A stretch of DNA of 64,000 nt from NCBI RefSeq assembly GCF_013694095.1, contig NZ_JACEFB010000005.1:186001-250000 (forward strand), in the 5' to 3' direction. Origin of the DNA: Thermogemmata fonticola. GTDB taxonomy: Bacteria > Planctomycetota > Planctomycetia > Gemmatales > Gemmataceae. Shown here one piece after another: positions 8,670 to 18,096 of the stretch. The translations under genes were made by a program, and so were the position numbers. The notes under the pieces are model-generated. The model worked only from the letters and a program-made list of their open reading frames with translations, was not told the origin of the DNA and ran no database searches. The stretch's first letter is position 1; every line of letters begins with the position of its first letter.

Positions 8670-9433
8670 GGCATGCTCTCCATCGCCCGGACCAACTCTG
8701 GCAACACGACCCCTGATGGGCCATGCAGACTCAGGTCCGCTTGGGGAGTGGCTTCGGTGCGCGTCAGGTTGATCTCCACAACCTTAGCCGGAGGCTGCCC
8801 GCGCCGGGCGATAGGGATGAGCGACGCCGCGGGATAGACAACAGCAGAGGTTCCCACCACCAAGAGCAGATCGCAGCTATGGGCCGCCCAAACGGCAGCT
8901 TCCCAGGTTTCCTCAGGCAACATTTCACCGAACCAGACGATGTCCGGGCGAAGCGGCCCGCCACAACGGGGACAACGGGGAAGCGGATCGAGCGGTTCCA
9001 AGCCGCGATCGCGCACCTCGCCACACCCCAGGCAGCGGGTCCGGCGCAGATTTCCGTGCAATTCCAGGACCTGGCGATTCCCAGCTGCCTGATGCAGACC
9101 ATCCACATTTTGTGTCACCAGCGTGAAGCGGTCCCCCCAGCGCCGCTCCAGCTCCGCCAAGGCGTAATGCCCCGGATTAGGTTGGACCTGCCGCAGATTG
9201 GCTCGCCGGGCATTGTAAAACTGCCACACTAAGGTGGGATTGCGGCGAAATCCCTCCGGACTTGCGACGTCCTCGATACGATGGCCTTCCCACAAACCAT
9301 CGCTGCCCCGGAACGTCGGTACCCCGCTTTCCGCAGACACCCCCGCGCCTGTCAGCACGCAGATACGCTCGGCTTGCCGGAGCCACTGGGCCGCCTGCTC
9401 CAATCCCGCCACGATTCCTGTGCTCGTTGTCAT
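8666..9433 (-). CDS. cobB: Sir2-family NAD-dependent protein deacylase
   Basis: The protein has 255 residues. The NAD site GAGVSAESGVPTFRG lies at about 29-43, TQNVDGLH at 107-114 and the catalytic His is at 126 (LHGN). A zinc ribbon uses Cys134/Cys137 and Cys154/Cys157. Tyr73 and Arg76 (FYNAR) match the Y-x-x-R motif that class III sirtuins such as SIRT5 and CobB use to bind acidic acyl groups, so desuccinylation as well as deacetylation is plausible. It removes acyl groups from lysines in the cytoplasm at the cost of NAD. The start has AAGGAT about nine bases upstream. The gene overlaps folD by four bases. Confidence 0.95.
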   Translation of the reverse strand: MTTSTGIVAGLEQAAQWLRQAERICVLTGAGVSAESGVPTFRGSDGLWEGHRIEDVASPEGFRRNPTLVWQFYNARRANLRQVQPNPGHYALAELERRWGDRFTLVTQNVDGLHQAAGNRQVLELHGNLRRTRCLGCGEVRDRGLEPLDPLPRCPRCGGPLRPDIVWFGEMLPEETWEAAVWAAHSCDLLLVVGTSAVVYPAASLIPIARRGQPPAKVVEINLTRTEATPQADLSLHGPSGVVLPELVRAMESMP

Positions 9434-9633
9434 AGAGGGCTATCCTTGACCGCGCCTGTCGTTCCTCATAACCAGATTACCGCCTCGTTGGCAGCCCAAC
9501 AAGCGCCATGTTTCACACCTAAAGCGCATTGGGGTCCGTCATCCGTCCTAGTTCCCCCCTTCCTTCTTCCCCTAGCTCCAGCGTTTTGTGTAGTTCCAGC
9601 CGTGTTGTGTGGCTCCACGGGCCTAGGCATGGT

Positions 9634-11028
9634 TCAGGCGTAAAGCTCAATGGCTTTGATAATTTCAGCGAGATCATTGGGGACCTGGACGGCGCGATTG
9701 GCGTAAGTCGCCCGCTTGACGCCGCGGCGGCCTAACTTCTGGTCGAAGAGAGCGCGATCATCTGTATGGTAGGCGACGGTGGCATCGGGGTCTTTGAGCA
9801 CATGGCCGGTTAGGATGCAGACGACTGTTTCCTCCGGTTGGATTACTCCTTCAGCCACAAGGCGGCGCAGGCCGGCTACAGTCGCGGCACTAGCCGGTTC
9901 ACATCCCAATCCGCCGGCTCCCACTTGGGCCTTAGCATCGAGGATTTCCTGATCGCTGACTTCCCGCACAACTCCACCGCAGATCTCCAAAGCACGCAGC
10001 GCCTTGGGCAGATTGACCGGGCGGTGGATTTCGATGGCGCTGGCCAGCGTGTCGGCTCGCCGGGCCGCTGCATCCAGTTCCTTCAGATAGATCTGAATCA
10101 CTTGCGGATCATAGCGGCCGCCATTCCAACGCAACCCGCGGCGTTCGTACAATTCGTAAAACGTGTTAGCCCCTTGGGCATTGATCACTGCCAAGCGGGG
10201 AGGCCGGCTCAGCAAGCTCAACTGCTGCAATTCGCCGAACGCCTTGCCGAAACTAGAGACATTCCCCAGATTCCCGCCCGGCACCACAATCCAATCGGGA
10301 GGCTGCCAGTGTAGCGATTCCAGCACGCGATACATAATGGTCTTCTGCCCTTCCAGGCGGAAGGGATTGATACTGTTGACCAGGTAGATTCCCAATTGGC
10401 GGGCGATCTCCTGGACCTGACGCAAGGCATCATCAAAATCGCCAGCAATCTGGATGGTCAAGGCACCATGTTCCAGCGCCTGGGAGAGTTTGCCATAGCT
10501 GATCTTGCCAGAACCAATGAAGATGATGCCGCGCATCAATCCGGAAGCGGCGCAGTACAATGCCAGGCTGGCGCTGGTGTTACCGGTGCTAGCGCAGGCT
10601 GCTCGCTTGGCCCCCGTCATCCGGGCATGGGTAAAGGCGGCTGTCATGCCATTGTCCTTGAAACTGCCGCTGGGATTTAAGCCTTCGTATTGCAGATAAA
10701 GCCGTCCTGGACGCAATCCGACATACGTAGCGACAGGATCAGACCGTAGGCACAGCGTCTGGCCTTCCCCGATGGTCACCACATGCCCTTCGGAGGCGAA
10801 AGGGAATAAGGCCCGGAAGCGCCACACCCCGGAAAAATCCAGAGGTTCGCGCCGCCGCGACCACGCCCCTTCCCACGCCGACAGCGATTGGGGCAACGGT
10901 AAACGTTCCCATTCGTAATCCACATCGAGCAGGCTGCCACAGCGGGGACAGCGAAATGTAGTTTCTCCCAAGTCCACTGTCGCCCGGCACTGCGGCATGA
11001 TACAGCGCTGAAACGCCCATTCCCTCAT
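9634..11028 (-). CDS. thrC: Threonine synthase with N-terminal Cys4 ribbon
   Basis: The protein has 464 residues. It converts O-phosphohomoserine to threonine with PLP. PLP Lys124 lies in GSFKDNGM; the motifs [21 protein letters not shown] and the late GCEPASAAT fit the fold-type II threonine synthase family. The N-terminus carries a small ribbon with Cys near residues 9, 14, 26 and 29 (CIMPQC and CPRCG), seen in many threonine synthases of this type. The start is uncertain: the frame stays open upstream to a TTG at 11127, but the conserved region begins at MREWAFQRC, so 11028 is chosen. The gene stands alone between sir2 and an AT-rich region. Confidence 0.93.
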   Translation of the reverse strand: MREWAFQRCIMPQCRATVDLGETTFRCPRCGSLLDVDYEWERLPLPQSLSAWEGAWSRRREPLDFSGVWRFRALFPFASEGHVVTIGEGQTLCLRSDPVATYVGLRPGRLYLQYEGLNPSGSFKDNGMTAAFTHARMTGAKRAACASTGNTSASLALYCAASGLMRGIIFIGSGKISYGKLSQALEHGALTIQIAGDFDDALRQVQEIARQLGIYLVNSINPFRLEGQKTIMYRVLESLHWQPPDWIVVPGGNLGNVSSFGKAFGELQQLSLLSRPPRLAVINAQGANTFYELYERRGLRWNGGRYDPQVIQIYLKELDAAARRADTLASAIEIHRPVNLPKALRALEICGGVVREVSDQEILDAKAQVGAGGLGCEPASAATVAGLRRLVAEGVIQPEETVVCILTGHVLKDPDATVAYHTDDRALFDQKLGRRGVKRATYANRAVQVPNDLAEIIKAIELYA

Positions 11029-11483
11029 GCCGCTGTTGTAGTGTTCCGCAGCCCCGTTGGGCACCTCGATTGTCCCTCTAACACATGCTTGCTGGACACC
11101 GGGATTGACCTCGCAGTCGTATTTCAAGCCTCCCGTGCTGCCAGACTAGTACCGCCCTGCCCAGTCCCGGTACCCGTGCGCTCATTCCGGAGCAGGTCAA
11201 CCACGCCATCCTGTTCGTTTCCACTTGGATCAGGTATTCCCTTTGGATCAATCGCCATTACACAGTCCGATCATGGGGTTTTCCCGCTTTGCTCTGGTAT
11301 AGCTCCCCGCAATGTGATAGAAATAACATAATACTAACCAACACCTTGATCAGCATGGAGTTTTATATGCTGATAGATGAATTTTTTGCTATAGAAGAAA
11401 TCCGCTCGGTTGCCGAAACCGCTTGGCCGCTCTGGCTCTTCCCTCCGAAAAACCAGCGGCTTGGTAAGGGGAAGTAACCGGCC
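11029..11483. other. AT-rich intergenic region with an inverted repeat
   Basis: Bases 11290-11400 are strikingly AT-rich compared with the neighbourhood. ATCAGCAT (11349-11356) and ATGCTGAT (11367-11374) form an 8-bp hairpin with a 10-base loop. A 40-codon frame (11355-11477) begins inside the hairpin and stops six bases before the FHA gene. It has no ribosome site and is not called as a gene, although a coupled leader peptide is possible. The region likely holds the promoters of thrC (minus) and the FHA gene (plus). Confidence 0.4.
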
Positions 11484-11843
11484 ATGCCCCTTCTCCTGCT
11501 AGCACTTTCCGAGGGTTCCCACATCCCGATCGACAAGCCAATTTTGCTCGTGGGCCGCAGTGACGAATGCGATGTGGTTATTCCCTCCCGCAAGGTCTCT
11601 CGCCGACACTGTGTGCTGGTTTCGCGGGGGCATGCCTTGCTCGTCCGGGACTTGGGCAGTACCAATGGCATCCGTATCAATGGTGTGCGGATAACCTGTG
11701 AATTACTTCAACCGGGCGACTTGTTACAAATCGCACATTTCCTCTACCAGTTGATCCATAAAACGACAGAACAACCGGGAGAAACTCAACAGCCGAACGA
11801 CTTTTTGCCAGTTCCGCCGGAGCCACGTTTTCTCACGAGTTAG
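11484..11843 (+). CDS. FHA-domain protein
   Basis: The protein has 119 residues and is almost wholly one forkhead-associated domain. The phosphothreonine-binding residues are in place: GRSDECDVVI (about 29-38), SRRHC (44-48) and LGSTNGIRING (62-72). The C-terminal 25 residues are polar and Pro-rich. FHA domains bind phospho-Thr peptides, so the protein is likely to read kinase output, perhaps from kinases such as the one at 4.1 kb; that partnership is inference. GGGGAAG lies about eight bases before the start. The zinc-ribbon/propeller gene follows 335 bases downstream on the same strand. Confidence 0.93.
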   Translation: MPLLLLALSEGSHIPIDKPILLVGRSDECDVVIPSRKVSRRHCVLVSRGHALLVRDLGSTNGIRINGVRITCELLQPGDLLQIAHFLYQLIHKTTEQPGETQQPNDFLPVPPEPRFLTS

Positions 11844-12178
11844 GGCGAAAAACAGGGACAGTGGGGATTATCGTGGGGCGTGACAGGAACAGTATGGCAT
11901 TATTGGGGCCAATAGCTATTGGCGGCCAGCGGCTGGTTTCTCAGATGATTCGGCCGCCTGAATAAAGTACTCCCCGATGATGCAGACTGTACCGCGAAAG
12001 TAGCGGTCACCAAAAACGATCAGGTGGGGAACGCAAAACCCCAAATATGATCTAAATATTTCACAACAGCATTCACGGCGCCGCTCCGGTTCCTCACCGG
12101 AACTGCCACTTCTAAACATGAGGAACACGTCAGGAGGATCACGGAGAAGGCCAGGCAAGTAAAGGGAGGGTTGTTCTT
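11844..12178. other. Intergenic region with a 16-bp palindrome
   Basis: GCCAATAGCTATTGGC at 11908-11923 is a perfect 16-bp palindrome about 65 bases after the FHA stop; it could be an operator or the stem of a cruciform. A 6-bp stem (TCCGGT/ACCGGA) lies near 12085-12101. AAAGGGAGGG at 12161-12170 is the ribosome site of the next gene. No supported gene. Confidence 0.4.
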
Positions 12179-14251
12179 ATGCCTGTCGAAGTAACTTGTC
12201 CGACATGTGGTGCCAAGTTGAAAGCTCCGGATGCTGCTATCGGCAAGCGAGCCAAATGTGGAAAATGCCGGAATCCTGTGCTAGTAACTCCCCCTTCGAC
12301 TGCCTCGAGTACTCCGCTGCCGCCACCCACCGGGGAACCGGAACCTTTTCCGACCCTGTCGGAAAGCGAAAACCCGTTTGACTTTGGCGCTCCGGCTCCG
12401 AGCAACCCGTCTCGCCCCCCTGCTTCCGCTTCCACACCTGCGGCCAATCCTCCCCCCCCAGCCGCCACGTCGCCTTCGGCGGATGTTGCTTCCCCCTTCG
12501 CCTTTGCCTCAGAACAGGCGCCATTCCCGTCTGCGACCTCCCCTCCCCCTTCCAAGCCCTCGCGTTACTCCCAGCGTGACACCAAGCCAGCCGCCGCTTC
12601 CGAAAAGCCCCCGGCGGAACCGCCCGCGTCCCGATACCGAATGGCGAGGAATCAACCCGCTTCTAATCGCTTGCTCTACGTTTCTTTCGCCGGAGCACTC
12701 CTCGCTCTGATCTTGGGTGTGGTCAGTGTGTATATTTTCCTCGACAGCAGCCGGCGCGCAGCGGAAGCTCAACAAAGCAAGAAAAGCGCATCAGACGCAG
12801 CAAGCAACGACACCCCCGCCCCCCTCAACGAGCCGCTCGTGCCCCAGGAAAAAACGGATTCGCCGCCAACTCAATCACCCCCCGGGAAATTACCCTCCAA
12901 CAATTCCAGTCAATCGACTAACTCTGTCTCTTCCAAGAAAGATTCCCAAAACCAAGACAAATCCACGAAATCCAGGCCGAAAGATGGGAAAACCTCGACG
13001 AGTCCCGGTGGTAAGACTTCGTCCCAACTTTCCCAGACGCCCTTGGCTCCCGATCACGACCCCGGACCGCCTCCTCAAGCAACCTTGTTGAAATTGCCGA
13101 CTTCGATCCGCACATTCACCTTCGCTCCTGCACCGGCTCCGAGAGAGATGGCTGATCGTGTGCGTCACGAACGAACACTGCCTGTACCCGCCTCGACCAT
13201 TCAGTATTTCCTACCACCCGCCAACCCCAACACGGATGACGCTTTCGTGGTGTATGAACAACCCGGTACCGAGGGAATCCAACCCCCGCGCTGGGTTCTG
13301 GAGCAGATCAGTTCAGTGGGGACAAGTGTCGTCCGCTTGGAGTGGGAGAAGGACCATCGGCCTGTTCCTCTCGTCGCTGTCCACCGGGGCGAGAAACAAT
13401 CCCTCTGCCTGGCGGCTATTCACAACCGTGTTCGTGTTTGGGACCTGAACAACAAAGAGGTGGTGAACGACAACCTGGCCCCATTCGCCGGCCTGCCGGA
13501 TGCCCAAACGGCGGAAATTGCTGCCCTCTATGCCGTGCGGGACCCGCAACATTTCATCGCCGTTGCTTCCTCGGGCCTTGCCGTCGTGTATGACCGTTCC
13601 CAAGGGAAAGTCATACACCAATTCCACCCGCCGCAACCGCAACCGGGGCGTGTCCGTTGGCTCCGCAGCACTTCCTCCAATAGCCAACAGGAGTCCTTTG
13701 CCATCGCCATCGGCGGACATCTTTACCACTTCCGCTGCGACAGCCAGCTTTCCCGTCTGGCAGAAATCCCCCTCGGCGGTGATGTGCAACGTTCCTGGGC
13801 TGTGGCGGCGGAAGGCGAGCGCGTCATTTATGTCTTTGATGCCGGTGAGGCCGCCCGCCAAGTCCGTATCATTCTCTTTGCCACACATCAAGGGCAAAAA
13901 TCGTTCCGTATCTTGGGCTGGCCACAAGAGGCCGGTGATCCCATCAGTGCAACTTGGAGCGAGGCGACGGCTATCCTCCGAGCCACCCGCGGCATCGTGC
14001 TGCTGGAACATGACGAAGGGAATCTCATCCCCTTTGCCTTACTCCAACCGGAAAGCGGCCCCGTTCCTTATGTAACAAGTCACGGCAGTCATCTCTGGTA
14101 TCTCTTGCCCGATCCTAAGGAACCCCAGAACCGCACCAGGGCATGCTGCCTCACTTTGCCGTTGGATGACTACGCCCAATTTGCGGAACGGTTCCAAGAT
14201 AAAAAACCATTGCCCTGCCTGTTCCTGACACCGGAGGGATTAAAGAAATAA
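12179..14251 (+). CDS. Zinc-ribbon, single-helix membrane protein with propeller-like C-terminus
   Basis: The protein has 690 residues. The first 35 are a zinc ribbon with Cys7, Cys10, Cys27 and Cys30. A Pro/Ala/Ser-rich linker runs to about 160, one membrane helix lies at about 165-188 (LLYVSFAGALLALILGVVSVYIF), then a Ser/Lys/Pro-rich stretch, and from about 300 a domain with WD40-like strands (HNRVRVWDLNNKEVV). The ribbon is probably cytoplasmic and the propeller outside; this topology is inferred. The start has GGGAGGG eight bases upstream. No enzyme motif is visible and the function is unknown. The ribbon and layout closely match the protein at 28-29 kb. Confidence 0.85.
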   Translation: MPVEVTCPTCGAKLKAPDAAIGKRAKCGKCRNPVLVTPPSTASSTPLPPPTGEPEPFPTLSESENPFDFGAPAPSNPSRPPASASTPAANPPPPAATSPSADVASPFAFASEQAPFPSATSPPPSKPSRYSQRDTKPAAASEKPPAEPPASRYRMARNQPASNRLLYVSFAGALLALILGVVSVYIFLDSSRRAAEAQQSKKSASDAASNDTPAPLNEPLVPQEKTDSPPTQSPPGKLPSNNSSQSTNSVSSKKDSQNQDKSTKSRPKDGKTSTSPGGKTSSQLSQTPLAPDHDPGPPPQATLLKLPTSIRTFTFAPAPAPREMADRVRHERTLPVPASTIQYFLPPANPNTDDAFVVYEQPGTEGIQPPRWVLEQISSVGTSVVRLEWEKDHRPVPLVAVHRGEKQSLCLAAIHNRVRVWDLNNKEVVNDNLAPFAGLPDAQTAEIAALYAVRDPQHFIAVASSGLAVVYDRSQGKVIHQFHPPQPQPGRVRWLRSTSSNSQQESFAIAIGGHLYHFRCDSQLSRLAEIPLGGDVQRSWAVAAEGERVIYVFDAGEAARQVRIILFATHQGQKSFRILGWPQEAGDPISATWSEATAILRATRGIVLLEHDEGNLIPFALLQPESGPVPYVTSHGSHLWYLLPDPKEPQNRTRACCLTLPLDDYAQFAERFQDKKPLPCLFLTPEGLKK

Positions 14252-14303
14252 TCAGATTGCCGGAAAACAACTCGCAACACCTCGTAGTCAGATGTAGGAC
14301 CAC

Positions 14304-15272
14304 CTAAGCCGAATAACCGATGGCTTGGAGATGCTCTGGTAGCAGTACGAACGGCTGGCGCGGAATCGCCTCCCAGCGGAATAAGGGGAGCAATTCCTGG
14401 ACACGGATGGGTTCGATCCGGTCCAGCCAGCCGCAGGACCAGGCAAGTAATCCCAGCAGCGCTTCCGCGTGCACCCCGGCTTGTCGCAGTTGTACCAGGC
14501 GGGTATCCCCGTGCCGTTTCGCTAGGCGTCGTCCATCTGTGCCCACCACCAGAGGAACATGAGCGAAAGCAGGCGGCACCCATCCCAAAGCTTCATACAG
14601 CAGCAATTGCCGAGGTGTGGAGGGAATCAAATCATCTCCCCGAACGACCTCAGTGATTCCCCCCGCCGCATCATCCACCACCACTGCCAACTGGTAAGCG
14701 GGGGTGTTATTGTTCTTCCAGACTACAAAATCTCCGCCCATTCGCCGCAGGTCCAGATGGACCTCTCCCGCCAGTCGATCCGTAAATACGGGGGTGTGCC
14801 GCACGCGGAATCGCCAGGCGTAAGCTCGCCCCTGCTGCTGCAACAGCTTCGCATCCGCCACCTGTCTTCCGGCGCATGTTCCCGGATACACCGGCCCTTC
14901 ATGTTCCGCATGAGGAGCACTAGCTGCCAGAGCAATGTCACTACGACTGCATGTACATGGATAAACCAACTCCTGAGCTTGCAAGTGTTGCAAGGCTTGC
15001 CTATAGACGGACAATCGCTGGGACTGCACGACGATCGGGCCATCCCAATCCAGACCGAGCCATCGCAAGTCTTCGACTAGTAGGTCTGCTGCTCCCGCTT
15101 TGACTCGCGGCGAATCGATATCCTCGATCCGCAAGCGAAGTTCCCCCCCTTGACTTCGCGCCGACAACCAGGCGATCAGATAGGTCCGGGCGTTGCCCAC
15201 ATGTTGCGCCCCGGTAGGCGACGGAGCCAAGCGACCCACCACCCGGCTGCCTCGGCTAACCTCCGGTTGCAT
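14304..15272 (-). CDS. gluQ: Glutamyl-Q tRNA(Asp) synthetase
   Basis: The protein has 322 residues. It has the class I synthetase core of glutamyl-tRNA synthetase without the anticodon-binding half: APSPTGAQHVGN at about 16-27 (HIGH-type motif), LRIEDIDSPR at 47-56, zinc ligands Cys106, Cys108, Tyr129 and Cys133, and a KRHGD signature replacing KMSKS. GluQRS attaches glutamate to queuosine in tRNA(Asp). The length is slightly above the usual 290-300 residues. It is convergent with the zinc-ribbon gene, with 52 bases between stops. No queuosine synthesis genes are in the window. Confidence 0.93.
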   Translation of the reverse strand: MQPEVSRGSRVVGRLAPSPTGAQHVGNARTYLIAWLSARSQGGELRLRIEDIDSPRVKAGAADLLVEDLRWLGLDWDGPIVVQSQRLSVYRQALQHLQAQELVYPCTCSRSDIALAASAPHAEHEGPVYPGTCAGRQVADAKLLQQQGRAYAWRFRVRHTPVFTDRLAGEVHLDLRRMGGDFVVWKNNNTPAYQLAVVVDDAAGGITEVVRGDDLIPSTPRQLLLYEALGWVPPAFAHVPLVVGTDGRRLAKRHGDTRLVQLRQAGVHAEALLGLLAWSCGWLDRIEPIRVQELLPLFRWEAIPRQPFVLLPEHLQAIGYSA

Positions 15273-15380
15273 CGCTCTTCTCCTCTAATGACCCCTCTCA
15301 GCCTGGGCTTGTCTCGAACGAGAGAATGTGTCATGTTCCTTCGAGTCGCCCGCAGTGTATCCTGAACGGGAGGCCTGTTC

Positions 15381-16220
15381 ATGTCGATGCGACCATTCCT
15401 GATGCTGGCCCTCGCGGCGTTTACTCTGAGTAACCTCACCGCTTCGTGGCTCTTCGGACAACAGACCCTTCCCTCGCCTGTGCCAAAAGTTCCGCCTCTT
15501 CGTCCCGACATGGTGCAACGCATCCCACCTGAGGATTATCAGATGATGAAGGCCATTTTCCAACAGATGCTTGAGCAGGCCGCCGATAGCTCTCCAAAAC
15601 CCATGCCGCCCCAGAGACCGGCTAACCAACTGCCCATTCCCCGAACGCCAGAGCGCGGCACAGTTCCCATGAATCCTGTCTATCCTTTGAGCTGCCCCAT
15701 GGGTGCGTGTCCTGCCTGTTCACCGGCCTCCGTTCCTCCGCAAGCGGTGGATCGGTCCCAAACAGCCCCTCCTAAGGCCGACCTCCCCGTCCTGGGAACG
15801 TGGCAACGGAAAACAGACCTGCTCTCCTGCATCCTGCAAATCAAACCAGACCATCTCAGCCTGGAAATGGACATTCGCAACCCCAATCTGGAACCCATAA
15901 AAATCTATGTCCTGGCAGAATACATTATCCTCAAAGATCAGCGTACAATTCTATGCTACATTACCAATATCGACATCATCTCTTATAAGAGTATTAGACA
16001 AGATGGGTTGAAAGCATGGAAAGAGATCGGGAACATTCAACAGGCATTTGTGGAAACCGCCGTGGTGGCCAAAGTTGCACTCTATCAGGATGCTTTCGTG
16101 ATCAGTAGCTTGCGGCTGGCTGGCATGGACAACACAGAGATCGCTTCCTTCTTACACCACATGATCTGTGGCCGGTACGAACGCGTTGAGCTGACTAAGA
16201 CCGTCCCAGCAAACCGGTGA
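15381..16220 (+). CDS. Secreted protein of unknown function
   Basis: The protein has 279 residues. A signal peptide is clear (MRPFLMLALAAFTLSNLTASWLFG). A Pro-rich segment with three cysteines (CPMGACPAC) lies around 110-118, and a C-terminal region of mixed beta and helix includes LGTWQRKTDLLSCILQIKPD and LEMDIRNPN. I do not recognise a family. The gene lies between GluQRS (divergent) and the amidohydrolase (convergent), and a weak hairpin follows. ATG at 15381 or 15387 could start it. Real coding is supported by the signal peptide and the uninterrupted length. Confidence 0.7.
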   Translation: MSMRPFLMLALAAFTLSNLTASWLFGQQTLPSPVPKVPPLRPDMVQRIPPEDYQMMKAIFQQMLEQAADSSPKPMPPQRPANQLPIPRTPERGTVPMNPVYPLSCPMGACPACSPASVPPQAVDRSQTAPPKADLPVLGTWQRKTDLLSCILQIKPDHLSLEMDIRNPNLEPIKIYVLAEYIILKDQRTILCYITNIDIISYKSIRQDGLKAWKEIGNIQQAFVETAVVAKVALYQDAFVISSLRLAGMDNTEIASFLHHMICGRYERVELTKTVPANR

Positions 16221-16303
16221 TCGCTGTCTGCCTGTACCGCCTGGGCAATCCGCCTTTTCATTTTAGCTACAAGCGTCCTAATCGAGATTTTGCTTCATTG
16301 TGG

Positions 16304-16328
16304 AAGCGGTCAGTGCGCCGCTTTCTTC
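16304..16328 (+). terminator. Weak hairpin between convergent genes
   Basis: AAGCGG (16304-16309) pairs with CCGCTT (16318-16323), followed by TCTTC. The stem is short and the T-run poor; possible terminator for the secreted protein gene. Confidence 0.3.
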
Positions 16329-16359
16329 ATACCCAGCAGATGGCGATGACACTGTCTTG

Positions 16360-17607
16360 TCATAATCGAAAGATCGTGCGCACGTTGTCATAGAGCAACT
16401 GTCGCCCCAGAGCGACAGCCTCCGTTTCGGAGAGCAAGCCGGGACGGACAAACTCCGCCGCCAACACCTCGGCCAAAATCTGCCGGTACATTCGATATTT
16501 CGGCAAGACGAATTCCAGCTTGTAGGCATCGGAGTAGTAACCGATCAATTTATTTTTGGGTACAGCAGTGATGCGCTCCGTCAAATCCTTCCGAATATAG
16601 GGTGGTGTGTTGGAATACCACCAATGACCATTGACTATCACATTGGGGAATATCCAAGAGTATGCCACCAATTCCTGATTCTGATTACTGGTTAGTACAG
16701 AGATGGGAAACAGTACCTCCGGGAAGGCGTTGAAGAGTTCCTGATACTGGATCAGGCTGGTGCGCTGGTCGAAGAGGTCTTGGCCTTGAAACACCCCGTG
16801 GCGATAGACACGCCGCTGCACACCGATCATGAGGTCGAAGGGGAGTTGGAAAGTGCGACAACATTCCGCGAGCAGCCAGAACAGGGCGGGAGCAAGGGCG
16901 GCGGAATCGGCTCGGCGCAGGGCGTTATCCAGCTCCGCATCACTTAGAGGGGCAGGGACAAATTGAGGCGGCAAGGAAATGGCGCAGGCTTTAGCTCCCC
17001 GATTCACAAATCGTTCCATCAAGGTCAGGAAAGCGCGACGGACACGGCCAGCATCTTCCGCCTCGATGCCAGTGCAAGCGGCCAGTCGCTGCCGCGTGTT
17101 CGGCTGGTGAAACTGAAAGACGAGAGTGTCGGTGCGCAAACAGGGGACATAAACGGTGGTGTCGAAGCCCTGCAACGGATCGTCAAATTCATTCGTGAGA
17201 AAGATTTTCTCCAGGCGAGTGCGCTGGCGGACCTCCGCCTCCCAGTGTAGCTGCTGGAAGACCCTCTCGGCAGTCTCGTAGAGCCAATCAGCATCGTTTA
17301 CTGTGACACGTTGTCCGGGAAAGTGCAAAAACGTTCGGGCAATCTCCACAAACCAGCGATACTGGGCAGTGTTGTCGTAATGACTCATGAAGCGGAGGAT
17401 TTCCCGCACACGCTCGCGGGAAGGAACTTGAGGTTGCAGGACTTGCTGGGACATGCCCGCAGAATGAGCCAATTCCGTGTAATAGTGGTAGCCCAGAATA
17501 TCCTCCAGGCTCCGAGCCACCGGTGATAAGGGATCGATGTGGGAATGTGGGTCAATGAGGGGAATTTCTTCCAGCCCCGCGAGGAGATCGGCAACCAGGG
17601 TGTCCAT
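16360..17607 (-). CDS. Uronate isomerase-like amidohydrolase
   Basis: The protein has 415 residues. The N-terminus has the metal site DPHSHID (about 19-25). Later parts resemble the glucuronate/galacturonate isomerase (UxaC) family: a VNGHWWYSN segment and IGYYSDAYKLEFVLPKY near residues 350-370. Family members isomerise hexuronates to ketouronic acids or act as hydrolases on related compounds; the exact substrate is not certain here and no uronate pathway genes adjoin. GCGGAGG lies five bases before the ATG at 17607. Upstream lies the C-tract-rich non-coding region. Confidence 0.75.
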   Translation of the reverse strand: MDTLVADLLAGLEEIPLIDPHSHIDPLSPVARSLEDILGYHYYTELAHSAGMSQQVLQPQVPSRERVREILRFMSHYDNTAQYRWFVEIARTFLHFPGQRVTVNDADWLYETAERVFQQLHWEAEVRQRTRLEKIFLTNEFDDPLQGFDTTVYVPCLRTDTLVFQFHQPNTRQRLAACTGIEAEDAGRVRRAFLTLMERFVNRGAKACAISLPPQFVPAPLSDAELDNALRRADSAALAPALFWLLAECCRTFQLPFDLMIGVQRRVYRHGVFQGQDLFDQRTSLIQYQELFNAFPEVLFPISVLTSNQNQELVAYSWIFPNVIVNGHWWYSNTPPYIRKDLTERITAVPKNKLIGYYSDAYKLEFVLPKYRMYRQILAEVLAAEFVRPGLLSETEAVALGRQLLYDNVRTIFRL

Positions 17608-17750
17608 AACAACCTCCGCAAAGCAGGTAAGAATAACAAGAGGCTTGAAGGAAAGTCTTACAATTTTCAGGAAGAAATTACAAAGGGGGTTTGGGTTTCG
17701 GCTTCACCAGGAGAACGTATGCCGGGAAGAAAAGGAAGATGTGCCAGGGG

Positions 17751-17775
17751 AAAAGCCACACCTCTGCGGCTTTTT
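17751..17775 (+). terminator. Hairpin with T-run in the C-tract region
   Basis: AAAAGCC (17751-17757) pairs with GGCTTTT (17768-17774) around a 10-base loop and ends in a T5 run. It could terminate a short + strand transcript, or act on both strands. Confidence 0.4.
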
Positions 17776-18063
17776 GTTCGAGGGAACCGCACAGGGCATG
17801 AATAGGGAACAGGTTTGGCACGCTCTCTGCACCACTATCACCCGTCCGCGATTCGCTCTCCCCCAGCGGATCGCGACTCAGCCTCCGGAAAGTGAAGTTG
17901 CTGTCCCCCCTCAAGCAACGACGCTATCCCCCAAGCGACCGGAGACTGATCCCAAGCGGTTCCGCTTCGTTTCCCCCAGAAGTGGAACCAAGGAGAGTTC
18001 CCCCCTCTCCTGAACGTTGTTCAATTCCATACTTTCTTTTCTTTCTGTCACACCTTCCCCCCT

Positions 18064-18096
18064 CCGCCGCCTTCCCCCGGGCGGCGGCTCTTTTTT
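18064..18096 (+). terminator. Strong Rho-independent terminator with no obvious gene upstream
   Basis: CCGCCGCC (18064-18071) pairs perfectly with GGCGGCGG (18080-18087) around an 8-base loop and is followed by CTC and a T6 run (18091-18096). The T-run makes it a + strand terminator, yet the nearest annotated + strand gene ends at 16220, with a minus strand gene in between. Confidence 0.7.

Noticed and set aside
11916-12158. 80-codon minus-strand frame after the FHA gene
   Set aside because: No ribosome site and no family resemblance; overlaps the palindrome region.
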